Assembly (NCBI GenBank): GCA_963678675.1
Contig: OY783195.1
Span: forward strand, 18,011,342 to 18,075,341
From: Xiphydria camelus
Taxonomy: Eukaryota; Arthropoda; Insecta; Hymenoptera; Xiphydriidae
DNA: 64,000 nt
Direction of reading: 5' to 3'
In this document: one piece after another, positions 22,200 to 32,950 of the stretch
Position numbering within the stretch: position 1 is the stretch's first letter
Layout: each line of letters opens with the position of its first letter
The notes under the pieces: model-generated
What the model saw: only the letters and a program-made list of their open reading frames with translations
Databases searched by the model: none
What the model was told of the DNA's origin: nothing
Program-made: the position numbers and the translations under genes

Positions 22200-22305
22200 G
22201 TATCTATTCGATTTATTATATTTTATTCAAATTGGGCCGCCCAATTGGGGCCTCATTGGCGCCCAATTACTGATTGGGCCAACTTGGGCAGATTTCCACA
22301 CGGGC
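22200..22305. repeat. TTGGGC-iterated element end
   Basis: Iterated CCCAATTGGGGCC and CCCAATTACTGATTGGGCC words end at TTTCCACACGGG, the same junction motif as the array at 17649 in inverted orientation. Together they look like the two inner ends of one element. Confidence 0.55.
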
Positions 22306-22315
22306 TGTTAATATG

Positions 22316-22588
22316 ATGACCTTCACTTGACCTTGAACGAGACAAATCACGAAATGCGTGCCATGAATTCCAATACTTATTCGAAGACGATAAATGAATG
22401 AATTTCAATGTCATTGGGATTGTGTGAAATGTTATTGTTTCTGATGCTCATAAACAAACCTCTGAGGTATCTTGTTCCGTCAGGAACGAGAAAGTAAGAA
22501 TCGGTCTTCGAACAAGTATTGGAATTCATGGCGCGCATTTCGTGATTCTTCTCGTTCAAGGTCAAGTGAAGGTGATCATATTACAGTT
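22316..22588. repeat. Small palindrome with TTGACCTTGAAC arms
   Basis: 22316-22390 is the inverted copy of about 22500-22588 (GAATTCCAATACTTRTTCGA, CACGAAATGCG). The loop of about 110 bp has no recognised content. Confidence 0.75.
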
Positions 22589-22829
22589 ACTGAATTTCTC
22601 CTCTTATAAGCTACAAGACTGTGGTAATGAAAGTATGTCGACTCATTTAACATAATATCGATGACCTTGATATTTTGAAAAAAATTAATTAGAAAATAAT
22701 TCTTTTCTAATAACAGTATTTGCCCCTTTGTATCGAACAATTTTTCCTCTGAACACTTTCATATCATCAAAGATTGCCGTGATATTTGAGGTGGTCAAGT
22801 TAGATGAAACACCCTGTATAATGCATATA

Positions 22830-23352
22830 CCTGTTTACCTGCCCAGCAAATGGATGTATATTGTGTACACCGATAAATAGGTATTATATTACGAACAAGA
22901 CTTTTTCGTCTTATTTCCACACCAGGGTGGAGAGGAGACGGAGGAGGGACACTCGTGATGACCCTTTTAACCGCGTCAGACGCCATTGTGCGCGTATAGA
23001 AGTTTCTCGTGTGTATGGATGTGTGTGCATGCATGTGTATATGCATGCATACGTGCGTGTTTAGCACAGGCACCTGCCGTATCGGCGCGTTCGTTGGTAA
23101 TAACGTTACAACAGAGGGTTGATATATTAGTCTGCACGGTAAGATGTAAGCAGGGAGTTCGCCCTGTGAATAGACATTGAGATGGGTGGAAGAGTGCCAG
23201 GCTTATAAAATGCAAGGACACACGCCTATATTACTCAGGACCGCGAGAGGGTACTCTTTGAATAAACCGTGAATGAGGCAGCTGTTTTTTCACGAAGGCA
23301 TCGTCATACTTTAACCGTCGTTCGTAAGTACCTTCGACCGCCCTTTTCCTAC
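22830..23352. other. Spacer, no confident gene
   Basis: Contains a purine/pyrimidine alternating stretch (22990-23060, rich in GTGTATG and ATGCATGC). No family match in the short frames on either strand. Confidence 0.35.
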
Positions 23353-23419
23353 GTAAAGCCGCTCCCACACGATGCGGCGAATGCCTTCCAGCGTTGGACA
23401 CATCGGCATTTGCCACATC
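23353..23419 (-). repeat. Left piece of repeat X, split by the 3 kb element
   Basis: AAGCCGCTCCCACACGATG through TTTGCCACATC continues in the right piece at 26435-26575. An uninterrupted copy on the other strand lies at 27963-28145. The split point defines the insertion site of the 3,015 bp element. Confidence 0.75.
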
Positions 23420-24109
23420 TAGTCCAATCAAATTATACATTGAGCGATGCATCAAATCAGGTATTTTTACTTTTTTGATATGTTGTTTATGATGAAAAGA
23501 GGATGTTAAATCCAAGTTTTTTCGACCTCGGCAGATGACCGAATCATTGTCAAAAATCAAGAAAATCTAGAAATTTTTGACATTTTTTCAGTTCTTGTCG
23601 ATTTTGACTCGGAAGGACTGGTTTTTCATAAAAGATCATCGTAACCATTTTTGAAGTAGATTAAATTTGCAATAATTTGAGATCTGAACGGTTATTGTAG
23701 CTCTAATAGTTTCGAAGATACAGCTTTTCAAAATTTGGCTAATTTTTTAAGTTACACGATTTTTATGAAAATTTCACAATTTTCAGTACCGTTCATGTAT
23801 CTGAAGGCCCAGTATATTGTTTAGAAACCCTCTCCCACCCGTTCACTCTCCTAGGATCTCAGGAGACTTCAAAGTGACCCTTCCCCCTCAATCACTTGAG
23901 CAAAAAATGAGTTATTATTTGTATTTTTATTTACAGACGTAGGTATGTGTAAAAATCAAGGTATTGATAATTACTTACGATGTCTTTAATTTTTTTGGGA
24001 TTATAATTATCATTAATATTATATTAAAAAGAAATACTTGTATAATACGTCGATGAAAAATAACTGAAAATCTGACATCAATTTTGAAGATGTGTTTATT
24101 TTAATCAAA

Positions 24110-25511
24110 TTTTACCCTCTTTGATGGACCTGGTTGGTCCAAGACGTCGTCTCCTGAGATGTCAGGAGGGTTTTCAAGAATACCCGAGACGGGCACCCAC
24201 AATTCTTCGTTTAATTCATCTTCGTCTGGCAGGTCATCCATGGGTGAATAATCGAGGTTTCATGTGACCTCAGGAACGTTGTCACATGAGACTCCCTCAC
24301 AGTGGATGCAAACTACGGAGCACTTCAGTCCAACCTTCCTGCAGCTGCAGATGATGCTGCTGCAGCCTTTTTTGCAGCCGCAGGAGATGAGCTCAAGGAG
24401 ATGTTGTGGCGCCGCGTCTTTTGTCATGATCTGAGGGCTGAGACCTTGGGAAGTGCGCAGCCACCCCCAGTCAAGAGGCTCCTTCTCAACTCCTAACCAC
24501 TTCTGGACCTGTGAAAAAAGAAACTGCGTACAAATCAAGTTAAATCATCAATTTCTTACCAAAGCAATCAAAAAGCAAATATGCAGGTAGCTGAATGGTA
24601 TTCAAAGGTTATTTTACCTGATGATAGGTGCGCAGCGAGTGAAATCTGATTGAATTCTGGGTGGGAGGCAATCTCGCTAGGTTGATGTTTGTTTTTGCCG
24701 CAGCCTTTGTGAACAAATTGTATCTCAAATCGTCCAGGTTCTGCGTTTTGTGCAGTCCTCCATAAAGAGCAATTGCGATACGCTCGCCTGCAGCTGCAAT
24801 ATCATCTGGGTTGGCGTTGCCGTTCAAGAAAATAGCAGCAGTGTGATCAAAGTCTCGATGTTTTTGAAACGCGGTGACAATTCTTGTTTTCCCTTGCCCA
24901 AAGAATGAAGACGTGGAGTCACATCCACTGAAGGCGTGGATGACAAGAAGGAGTTGAGGATTAATGCAATCATATTTGAAAGAAGTGTTGGTGTAGGTCA
25001 CATCATGTAGACCTCGTCCATATTTTGTAAAAAAATATATTCCGACGGTTTGGTGGTGTGATGCCTGTGAGCAAGACTAGCAAGTCCACATCCTCACCAA
25101 CAATTACGACATCGTGAGTAGTGGAGAAAGAGATTGCTGTTGTTATTATCAGTCTATCGGCATCTTCTGTAGCCTGTAATGTTGGAATATGGTGTTTCTC
25201 CATTTGTGTCTTCAAGAAGTCAATGAACCGAATTTTATTGTTTTCGTTGGATAGTAACTTTTCTTGAGACACTTGAGCAACTGTACTGGCGTCAAATAAA
25301 ATTTGAGGGAATATAGCAGCCTTGGATCTGCGAATACGCTCAGAGTTCTTCGTGCTTTTCTCTGCAGCCTCAGTCGGATAGCCATCAAAAACTACTGTGA
25401 CATTGAGTCCATAGTGAGTAGTGAGGTATTGGATATACCTAGCAGCTATTATCTCAAATGAGGAGTTTTTAGGCCATATAACTTTGTGGAGCAAATGTCC
25501 ACCATCTACTG
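24110..25511 (-). pseudogene. PIN/FEN-like nuclease plus CXC protein of the 3 kb transposon
   Basis: Minus-strand order: 25003-25511 encodes VDGGHLLHKVIWP, YGLNVTVVFDGYP, an acidic pair TEDADRLI and VGEDVDLLVLL, the aspartate/glutamate pattern of PIN/FEN-type nucleases. Bases 24609-25001 encode HAFSGCDSTSSFFGQGKTRI and LARLPPTQNSIRFHSLR. Bases 24260-24500 encode LDWGWLRTSQGL and the CXC block CGCKKGCSSIICSCRK. The three parts are separated by stops or frame changes near 25003 and 24600, partly possible introns. A stop (TGA for TTA) at about 24260 cuts off the acidic tail, which reads on to 24110. The true N-terminus is missing, replaced by the inverted arm. Confidence 0.65.
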
Positions 25512-25743
25512 TCCACTGAAGTGCTCCGTAGTTTGCATCCACTGTGAGGGAGTCTCATGTGACAATGTTCCTGAGGTCACATTAAACCTCGATTATTCAC
25601 CCATGGGTGACCTGCCAGACGAAGATGAATTAAACGAAGACTTGTGGGTGCCCGTCTCGGGTATTCTTGAAAACCCTCCTGACATCTCAGGAGACGACGT
25701 CTTGGACCAACCAGGTCCATCAAAGAGGGCAAAATTTGATTAA
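25512..25743 (+). pseudogene. Inverted second copy of the CXC gene's 3' end
   Basis: The plus strand encodes CSVVCIHCEGVSCDNVPEVT, then an open acidic tail with PDEDELNEDLWVPV and a KRAKFD end. Here the tail is intact, whereas the minus-strand copy at 24110-24300 has a stop. It lies in the right inverted arm and has no 5' part, so it cannot make the protein. Confidence 0.75.
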
Positions 25744-26434
25744 AATAAACACATCTTCAAAATTGATGTCAGATTTTCAGTTATTTTTCATCGACGTAAT
25801 GTACAAGTATTTCTTTTTAATATAATATTAATGATAATGATAATCCCAAAAAAATTAAAGACATCGTAAGTAATTGTCAATACCTTGATTTTTACACATA
25901 CCCACGTCTGTAAATAAAAATACAAATAGTAACTCATTTTTTGCTCAAGTGATTGAGGGGGAAGGGTCACTTTGAAGTCTCCTGAGATCCTAGGAGAGTG
26001 AACGGGTGGGAGAGGGTTTCTAAATAATATACTGGGCCTTCAGATACATGAACGGCACTGAAAATTGTGAAATTTTGATAAAAATCGTGTAACTTCCAAA
26101 ATTAGCCAAATTTTGAAAAGCTGTATCTGCGAAACTATTGGAGCTACAATAACCGTTCAGATCTCAAATTATTGCAAATTTAATCTACTTCAAAAATGGT
26201 TACAATGATCTTTTATGAAAAACCAGTCCTTCCGAGTCAAAATCGACAAGAACTGAAAAAATGTCAAAAATGTCGAGATTTTCTTGATTTTTGACAATGA
26301 TCCGGTCATCTGCCGAGGTCGAAAAAACTTGGATTTAACATCCTCTTTTCATCATAAACAACATATCAAAAAAGCAAAAATACCTGATTTGATGCAGCGT
26401 TCACCCCCTTTTCATGTTTAATTTTACTGTACTA

Positions 26435-26580
26435 ATCGTGTGGGAGGACGTTGGCGAACTGCATGCGTCCAACGGTGACGAACGTTGGCCACAAGCAACG
26501 TTCGGGCTTCTGTCGGTAAATTTGAGCCGCGTCAAAGGAGCTTCAAAATATAGCGATATTTATTATCGCGGGCACTTCAA
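26435..26580 (-). repeat. Right piece of repeat X
   Basis: Starts at the duplicated ATC and continues CGTGTGGGAGGACGTTGGCG, GTTCGGGCTTCTGTCGGTAAA, matching 27963-28070 on the other strand. Iterated CCAACGTTGG-like words. Confidence 0.7.
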
Positions 26581-26607
26581 AAAATGACTCATTCTGACCA
26601 GTCCCAT

Positions 26608-27420
26608 CGAGGGGTTATTCACATTCAATTTGGGTGACACCGTGATTATAAAATGTAATCGATTATAAGCGTTTACCACGGCGATTACACTGATTTCGGT
26701 AGTCAGTGATTACATTCATTACCACTACCTTCGAAGGTGACTTCATGATTACTAAATGATTTCAATGATTACAGTGAAATGGTAATCAGTGATTACAATA
26801 TGTCAGTAATTGTTGAAATCATGTCCTCACTCTGTCTTTCTTATTAATTAATTGTTTTTTTAATGAACAAATCAACAATGAATAAAACTACATCAATTTG
26901 TAAAGGAAAACAAACAATGCATTAACTTTATTTGCGAGCTGTTCTGGTCGCTCGGGGTTTTTTGAACGTACTAGTCGTTCTGCGATTAGGAGCACTTGTT
27001 GTGCGACTTTTTTAGCTTTCTCTATTGCGACCGGGGGCGGGAGTGCCAACACACAACGCGAAGAAATTTCCAGGGAGATGCGGAAGGCAGGGTTAAGTGT
27101 TGTAAATCCCGAGGACCCTACTCAAAGAACCCAAGGAGTGCCGAATTTCTCCCTCACACCGGTCTACGGCCCAAATGCGAGGAGCATTTAAGCGAATACG
27201 CGACAGTGCCAGGGAAATGAAAGGGGAATCGTGGCGGTTTTTGATGATTACAGTCATTACAAATGACTACAAATGATTATATTTCGATTACCAAAAAATG
27301 ATGACAGAAAATACAATCACTCGTAATAAGTGATTACACTGACTTCGTTGATTACAGTGTGATTACACTTTGATTACAAAATTGAGTGACACCATGATTA
27401 CGATTGTGAGTAGCCCCTCG
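26608..27420. mobile_element. 813 bp hAT-like element with iterated GATTACA
   Basis: Ends CGAGGGGTTATTCACA and inverted TTGTGAGTAGCCCCTCG. The flanks carry GTCCCAT on both sides (26601-26607 and 27422-27428), an 8 bp duplication with one mismatch, as in hAT elements. The outer 200 bp at each end hold many GATTACA/TGTAATC words. The interior (about 26820-27230) is GC-richer with no recognised protein and could be captured sequence. Confidence 0.7.
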
Positions 27421-27441
27421 TGTCCCATACCTCCCGCCTCG

Positions 27442-27712
27442 TAGTCCAAGGCACTTATCCATTTTACAAAAAAATCGACGAGGGTAGGCTGATTTTTTCA
27501 GGGCTGTTCAAAGGCAGTCTCCAGAGTACCGAACCAAAAGATCACACTCGAAATCATCTGGCGTTCGGCCCTAGGGGCCTTTTTCTTATTTTTTTTTTTT
27601 TCGACAAAATGACGTTAATGAAAGTTAATATTCTGATTAATTTTGCCTGATGAACTTTTTTCTATCTATTTTAGTTTAGGCGCTATTATTATTTTTGTGT
27701 TTGGAAATTTGA
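27442..27712 (-). repeat. Right member of an inverted pair with 21384-21638
   Basis: Begins only 14 bp past the GTCCCAT duplication of the GATTACA element. A T-rich stretch at 27585-27602 replaces the matching part of the left copy. Confidence 0.7.
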
Positions 27713-27962
27713 AAAACAAAAATAACAAAAAAGCTACAGATAATTGTGTTTTTTTTCCCGCAAATGTATCAATGCACAGAAGTAGGAGAATGACTTGAGT
27801 CAAATTTTGTTTTTATTAACATTATTTGTTTATACCAAATCCCCAAAGAGCGTTTATTTGTCAACTGTAGAAGTTTCATTGCTAAACCGCGTGACATTGT
27901 TTTGTTTCAAAATGTGGAATAACGAGTTGTCTACGAATTACACAATTCATAGAACATGTCGT

Positions 27963-28145
27963 TCATACCGGTTAACGTTGGAAGCTTCTTTGACGCGACT
28001 CAGATTTACCGACAGAAGCCCGAACGTGGCATGAGGCCAACGTTGGAAGCATACCATTCGCCAACGTCCTCCCACACGATGTGGCAAATGCCGATGCTTC
28101 CAACTTTGGAAGGCGTTCGCCCCATCGTGTGGGACCGGCTTAAGA
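27963..28145 (+). repeat. Repeat X, uninterrupted copy
   Basis: Contains ACGTTGGAAGC iterations, TACCGACAGAAGCCCGAACG and a paired TCCCACACGATG motif. It serves as the unoccupied reference for the 3 kb element's insertion site (28070-28085). Confidence 0.75.
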
Positions 28146-28376
28146 AAGGCACACAGCAATGTTTATGAACTTCAAACTCACAAGTAGGGGCATCAAGGAT
28201 CCGACCACTCGAGATTCGTTCTCTTATACCTATACTTCCGTCGCAAAGGAACCGAGCGACCACGGTTTCCATCGATACTACGATTCTGTCTCTTTCCCTG
28301 CTTCATCGGATGACCCGTGTGCGTCGACCATGAACAGAAATAGATCCTCACTGTGTGTGTGTGTGTGTGTGTGCGC

Positions 28377-28411
<35 letters not shown>

Positions 28412-29240
28412 TATATATATATATATATATATATTCGAACACTACGGATCACCTAATCTTTTTCCGCGTCTTTCCGAGAAAGAGAGATTGAAGAGGTCGA
28501 GGGGGTGGGTTTGGGAGAATAAGAGCGAGAGAGATGGTATGATGGAAGGGCGCCGTGAGGCTGTATCTTGGTACCCGGATTCCGGTTGTATACCTCGCGA
28601 GACACGTTATTCAATTACAGGCTAAGAGGTTCAGCGCTGATGGAGGGTAACTCCGCACATCGTACCGTCTCCACAACCGCCCACTCCGAGTTCTGCAGGA
28701 TCGAATCATAGAAACCCAAAACCTCCCGCTTGTTCCTTCTTCTTCTCCTTCCCCACCCTTTCCACTCGTCCTTTTCTTTCTCCTTACTTCGTCCTCCAGC
28801 GCCTCTTTCTTTTTCTCCTCCTCCTTCCTTGAAGAAGAGAAGCTCCGTATGGGAATCGGTGCAAGGGGGGGGAGGAGGCTGTCGAGATGAGGGTTCGGTA
28901 TATTGAATTATAGACTGCGTTGCTCTGATTGAGAACGACTTCGGGGCGTAGATTACGCGGTAACTACTGCTAAAAGGATCCCCCGTACTTTGACACATAC
29001 TGTTTCCATGGAATTCACCGCGAAAACCGAAATCACGCAAAAACTCCCTCACTCCCTTCGGAAGAGGGCAAGCTGGCTTCCATTGTTAACTGCAAACATT
29101 GAGCAATGGATTTGGCTTCGGAAAATGTATTAGATACATCAATCCTGAAATTTAATTGATTAACTCGCGTATGACCGAAGGTCGCTTTTATAAGTGGTAC
29201 GGGACGTTGCAAATACATATAACGACGCACGAGAGATTTA
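28146..29240. other. Unique-looking stretch with microsatellites, no gene called
   Basis: Besides the repeats at 28352-28434, it holds a pyrimidine-rich tract (28735-28830, repeated CTTCTTCT and CTCCTTC). The 145-residue minus frame at 28615-29052 translates this tract into K/R/G-rich sequence and has no family motif. Confidence 0.4.
28352..28434 (+). repeat. Compound (TG)n and (TA)n microsatellite
   Basis: Two (TG) runs split by CGCTTG, then GAG and a (TA) run from 28412. Any frame through it is meaningless. Confidence 0.9.
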
Positions 29241-29247
29241 CAGTCTA

Positions 29248-29463
29248 TTAAGTAAGAGCGTGTGCAGCGTTATTCATAAACAAATTATTCAACAATGTTT
29301 TTTTCCACATACATACGTTTGACATGTTCCAAGGCAATGCGCAATTATGTTCATAATTAGTCCAATAACCACCATCGATAATCGCTTGGTATCTCCGAGG
29401 CATACTATCCACCAAATTTTCGACGTATTCGCGGGGAAGTGCCTTCCAAACGCGTCGAATTTC
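29248..29463 (-). pseudogene. Tc1-like transposase C-terminus
   Basis: The minus strand encodes IRRVWKALPREYVENLVDSM then PRRYQAIIDGGYWTNY, matching the C-terminal W..IP..Y...LV.SMPRR..A.I...GG..T.Y pattern of Tc1 transposases, and runs to a stop at 29248. A stop lies directly upstream, where the palindrome centre begins. The rest of the gene is missing. Confidence 0.7.
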
Positions 29464-29641
29464 TCAGGATAGCTGCTTCACAGTGAAGACACGTTTTCAT
29501 ACATCAAGCAGAAGCTTCGAGGAAAACGTGTCTTCACTGTGAAGCAGCTGTCCTGAGAAATTCGATGCATTTGGAAGGCACTTCCCCGCAAATACGCCGA
29601 AAATTTGATGGATAGTATACCTCGGAGATGCCAAGCAATTA
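29378..29641. repeat. Palindrome formed by the Tc1-like C-terminus
   Basis: The arms contain GTGTCTTCACTGTGAAGCAG and GGAAGGCACTTCCCCGC in opposite directions, with the centre near 29508. The plus arm encodes a diverged second copy of the same protein piece (IWKALPRKYAENLMDS). Confidence 0.8.
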
Positions 29642-29642
29642 C

Positions 29643-30424
29643 ACAGGACCACAAAATGAAATCGAAAAAGTCCTCTTACCAAACCGAATGATCTATATGT
29701 TTTTGGCTATGCTGATCACGAATCCGTGGTCCGTATGACCCCTACACGTCAGGATCAAGGTCATTTGGAGGTCAACTTGGATAGGTACTTCGAAAGATGT
29801 TATTTTTTTACCTCGGATTCTGAAAGAGCAGGATATTTTACGTTCGGATATGTTTTGACCTATGAGCCAAAGTGACCTCTAGAGGTCACATGGAGGTCAG
29901 ATTCATTCTTTTGAATTTCTCAAACCAATATCCTGTCATGGTAGGCGGATATCGAGGAAATGATCCGCGCAAAAAATGTTGAAGAAATCTGGAGCTATTG
30001 GCTGGTGGCTTTGGATCGACCCCAGAGGTCTTTTCAAGGTCATTCGAAGGTCAGCATCGATATTTCGCTAGATATCTCTGTTTTGACCTCGGATTCTGAA
30101 AAAACAGGAAATTTTATTTGCGGATATGCTCTGACGTAAAGACCAAATGAGAAGTTCAAAAGAATGAATCTGACCTCCATGTGACCTCTAGAGGTCACTT
30201 TGGCCCATAGGTCAAAACATATCCGAACGTAACATTTCTTGCTCTTTCAGAGTCCGAGGTCAAAAACTAACATTTTTCAAAGTATCGAAATTGACCTTCA
30301 AATGACCTTAATCCTGAGGTGTAGGGTCATACAGACCTCGGATTCGTGATCAGCGCACCCAAAAACATTTAGATCAGTCGGTTTGGTAAGAGGACTTTTT
30401 CGATCTCATTTTGTAGTCCTGTGT
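29643..30424. mobile_element. 782 bp palindrome packed with AGGTCA/TGACCT half-sites
   Basis: Arms of about 350 bp start AGGACCACAAAATGAAATCG and meet near 30035. At least 16 exact AGGTCA or TGACCT hexamers occur, including mirrored TGACCTCTAGAGGTCA in both arms. AGGTCA is the classic nuclear-receptor half-site. That it binds anything here is inference. No coding frame. Confidence 0.75.
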
Positions 30425-30439
30425 TATCGATTATGGTGA

Positions 30440-31060
30440 TTGGACTCTGGATTGGAAGGAGACATCTGTTTCTCGGAAGAAGTGCCATCAGATAAGTTAC
30501 TTCCTAACTGACTGTCTTAACCTCATTTTCATCACTTATAAAGAACAAATATCTTTGTGGTTATTCTACTTTTTGTTTTCAGCGCCATACGAGAAGAGGA
30601 CGAATTAATGGAAATTTGATTTTTCTTCGCTGTCAAAAATCAACCTAGGTAGAAAAGAATTCTCTAGAATTGCGGTACAATGCCACGGTATGAATATCAG
30701 GTTCTACCGACATGACATGCTTCGACAAGGTCTGCATCAACTTTAGCGGTATATTGGGGGCACTGCACTAATCCTGTGTCACATTTTTCTATCTGTGAAA
30801 GCATATTATTATGATAGTACAGCTGTACAGCGTTCCGCTAATATACCGTTTTCCCGCACTGACAGTATACATGCATTTTACCTCCAATATGCCGGAATTG
30901 AAAATCTGTAGAACTCTGCGGTACCGCTAAAGTTAATACAGACCTTATCGAAGTATGTCATGTCGGTACAACCTGATATTCATACCGTGGCATTGTACCG
31001 CAATTCTAGAGAATTCTTTTCTACCTAGGTTGATTTTTGACAGCGAAGAAAAAATCAAAC
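30440..31060. repeat. Module A fragment leading into a palindrome
   Basis: 30470-30640 resembles A1 from about 5365 (GCCATCAGATAAGTT, TTTTGTTTTCAGCG). Bases 30618-31060 form a palindrome with arms containing CAACCTAGGTAGAAAAGAA and CCACGGTATGAATATCAGG, centre near 30840. The loop has no recognised feature. Confidence 0.65.
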
Positions 31061-31065
31061 TTTTC

Positions 31066-31364
31066 AAATCAAGCAAGAGATTGAAGAACTTTAATTTTCC
31101 TTGTTTAAAAAGGGCAGATGTGGTATGACAACCACTAATGACATGTAAAAATAAAATATTCTTTGCAACAACTTCCTTATAATTTAAGCTCCGCGTCGAA
31201 TAAAGCGCTTCTGCAACTTTCCCTCTCGCTGGTTTTAGCAAAAAAATGTTTTCCTGGTCTCTTGCCTTTGCAGTTAATAGAACTAATAAATCGATATCAT
31301 CTCCGACAACAAAAATACGCACAAAAAACAATGACATATCGATGGCTGTCTGAATAATGAGCAC
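31066..31364 (-). pseudogene. Nuclease-family fragment (acidic motif and SGCHTTS block)
   Basis: The minus strand encodes VVGDDIDLLVLLTAKA, then FLHVISGCHTTSALFKQGKL, the same two blocks as VGEDVDLLVLL and HAFSGCDSTSSFFGQGK in the 3 kb transposon. The spacing between them is longer than in the 3 kb element, where that stretch is broken. The frame's last 40 residues (to 30945) come from the adjoining palindrome. N- and C-terminal domains are absent. Confidence 0.65.
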
Positions 31365-32340
31365 ATCCGCGTCTCCTACTGCCTGCGCTTTGCTGTGTAA
31401 TTATGTTCCTTAAACTTTGAAATTAACATGGAAATTAAATTTCTTTTGTTATTATCGCTCGATAAGAATTCGTTGTGCTTAATGGGATTGCGCTAAACTA
31501 TTCTATTTTCTATTATAAAGGAGTCAATGTTTTTCATCGATGTTTAAAATGTCGATGTATCGATGCATCGATGTAACAAATGGAATCGAGGCCCATATAT
31601 TATACTTATTAGAACAATAGAATTAGAACAATTAGCGGTTAGTAGAGGTACCACCAATAATTTATAGACAACAGAATACGTGTATTTATCACTGTATAAA
31701 CAGTTATAATATAATTATTTATGACTAGTTTGTGGATTATTGGTAAAACGTACCATGCTAATACCACTTTTACTAGATTTAAAATAGTTCGCCCTATTGT
31801 TCGATCCTGTAACTCGGAAACTATTAGTCTGACAAAAAACTCGAAATAGCGATTTTGTAGCAAAATTTGTTCTCTTCAATTTGTTTCTAAATATGTTTTT
31901 TCTAAATGCTACAGGAACCAAGATATAAACCAAAAACTGATTTAAGCCGTCATTTTTCAAGATGGCGGCGCAAGCGGCGGTCGCACGAGATCGCAAACTT
32001 AAGTGCATGTTAAGGACCTCCAAGTTTACATTCCTACCAAGTTTCAAAACTTCACGACATTTTGCACCAAAACACCATTTTTATGTCTGTAAAATGACTG
32101 GCCTATATATCTCGCATTCAGTCGTAAGATAGGTACCTATTGTATTTCAAATTCCATTATTCGGGCTCCACCGTTCGGCTCCTTCCGTAACCATTCGGGC
32201 GCACGAGTTTGGCACGCAGGGCCGCTTCTAGATGATGAGGTGCCTTCGTGCTTAGCGCCCTTTTCTAGAGAAGGTATGAGGTCTTTCGGCGCCCCATGGC
32301 TAGTGAGCCTTCGTGCGTGGCACGAAATGGCCCCCGTTAA
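31365..32340. other. AT-rich spacer, no confident gene
   Basis: Holds iterated ATCGATG words near 31540-31580. A 110-residue minus frame at 31715-32047 has no recognised motif. Bases 32160-32340 are GC-richer with paired GTGCCTTCGTGC-like words, so possibly an old repeat. Confidence 0.35.
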
Positions 32341-32504
32341 GGCCCCTCTACACGTTGGCCAATGCGTTGGCAAGCACGCTGGCCAATGTGCATTGGCTAA
32401 CGTATTGGGACCGTGTAACTGCTTGGAGGGGATACGGCGAACGATCGTGCGCAACTAGTGGTGAAGGCTTGAAGTTAGTGGGCACGTCTCTCCATACCTA
32501 TAAC

Positions 32505-32806
32505 ACGTTGACTGCCAGCCACCACCGCTGCCGGGTTAAAGTACATTATATGGCGGTCAACGTGTCTGAAGGTGAATAAACCGGCCCTAAATGTTATGCT
32601 TACTGTTTATTGCAATTCTATACTTATAAATAGTTGCTATAAAATACACCTGATGAAAAACATTCATATTGTTGTTCACTAATTGGTTTTGCCGAGGATT
32701 TCTATATTCTTGTCGTATTTGGTACTGTATAAAAGTGCCTATTTTTTGCCGACTACTGCCACCAGGTGTCACTGTACGGGTGTTGCACGATCCCAATAGA
32801 GGGGGC
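32505..32806 (+). repeat. Second copy of the 3004-3608 segment
   Basis: Lacks the 259 bp GAGTCG element and part of the upstream region, so it gives the empty site. It starts ACGTTGACTGCC, the same TTAA-family end as at 3004. Confidence 0.75.
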
Positions 32807-32950
32807 TATTGGTGATATTGGCGGCATTGCACCGGCGTTGGCAGAGCGATCCATCGTGGTGTCGGTTTTTGAAGACATATCAAAGGCGTTGGCCTTGGAG
32901 CTGGCGGACGTTGGTAGCCGCGTCCACACGTTGGCTGCATTGGCCTAGTA
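32806..32950 (+). repeat. GCGTTGG-iterated stretch
   Basis: Repeated CGTTGGC and ACGTTGG words. The 60-residue frame over it is a repeat translation. Confidence 0.45.

Larger units (their letters stand above)
17397..22816. mobile_element. Outer pair of CAGGGTGTTTCA ends (Tc1/mariner-like), 5.4 kb apart
   Basis: About 230 bp at 17397-17627 is the reverse complement of 22586-22816. Both ends begin CAGGGTGTTTCA and abut TA, as expected for Tc1/mariner-type insertion. The arms include CACGGCA, GATATGAAA and AAGGTCATCGATATTA. The interior is filled with other elements, so this may be one element expanded by nesting or two separate end copies. No transposase belongs clearly to these ends. Confidence 0.6.
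23420..26434. mobile_element. Complete 3,015 bp transposon with nuclease/CXC gene, 3 bp target duplication
   Basis: The element begins TAGTCCAATCAAATTATACA and ends with a diverged inverted copy ending TACTA. ATC is duplicated at 23417-23419 and 26435-26437. The related repeat X at 28070-28085 reads CACATCGTGTGGGA without the insertion. Inverted arms are unusually long (about 23420-24331 and 25512-26434) and include the 3' coding end of the gene. A 3 bp duplication with an XPG/PIN-like nuclease gene would fit the Academ superfamily, which is a hypothesis only. Confidence 0.8.

Noticed and set aside
28615..29052. 145-residue minus frame
   Set aside because: Mostly translation of a pyrimidine-rich tract into K/R/E/G runs. 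No domain signature or splice support.
32766..32948. 60-residue frame with A/L-rich peptide
   Set aside because: Arises from GCGTTGGC-type DNA repeats inside a MITE.
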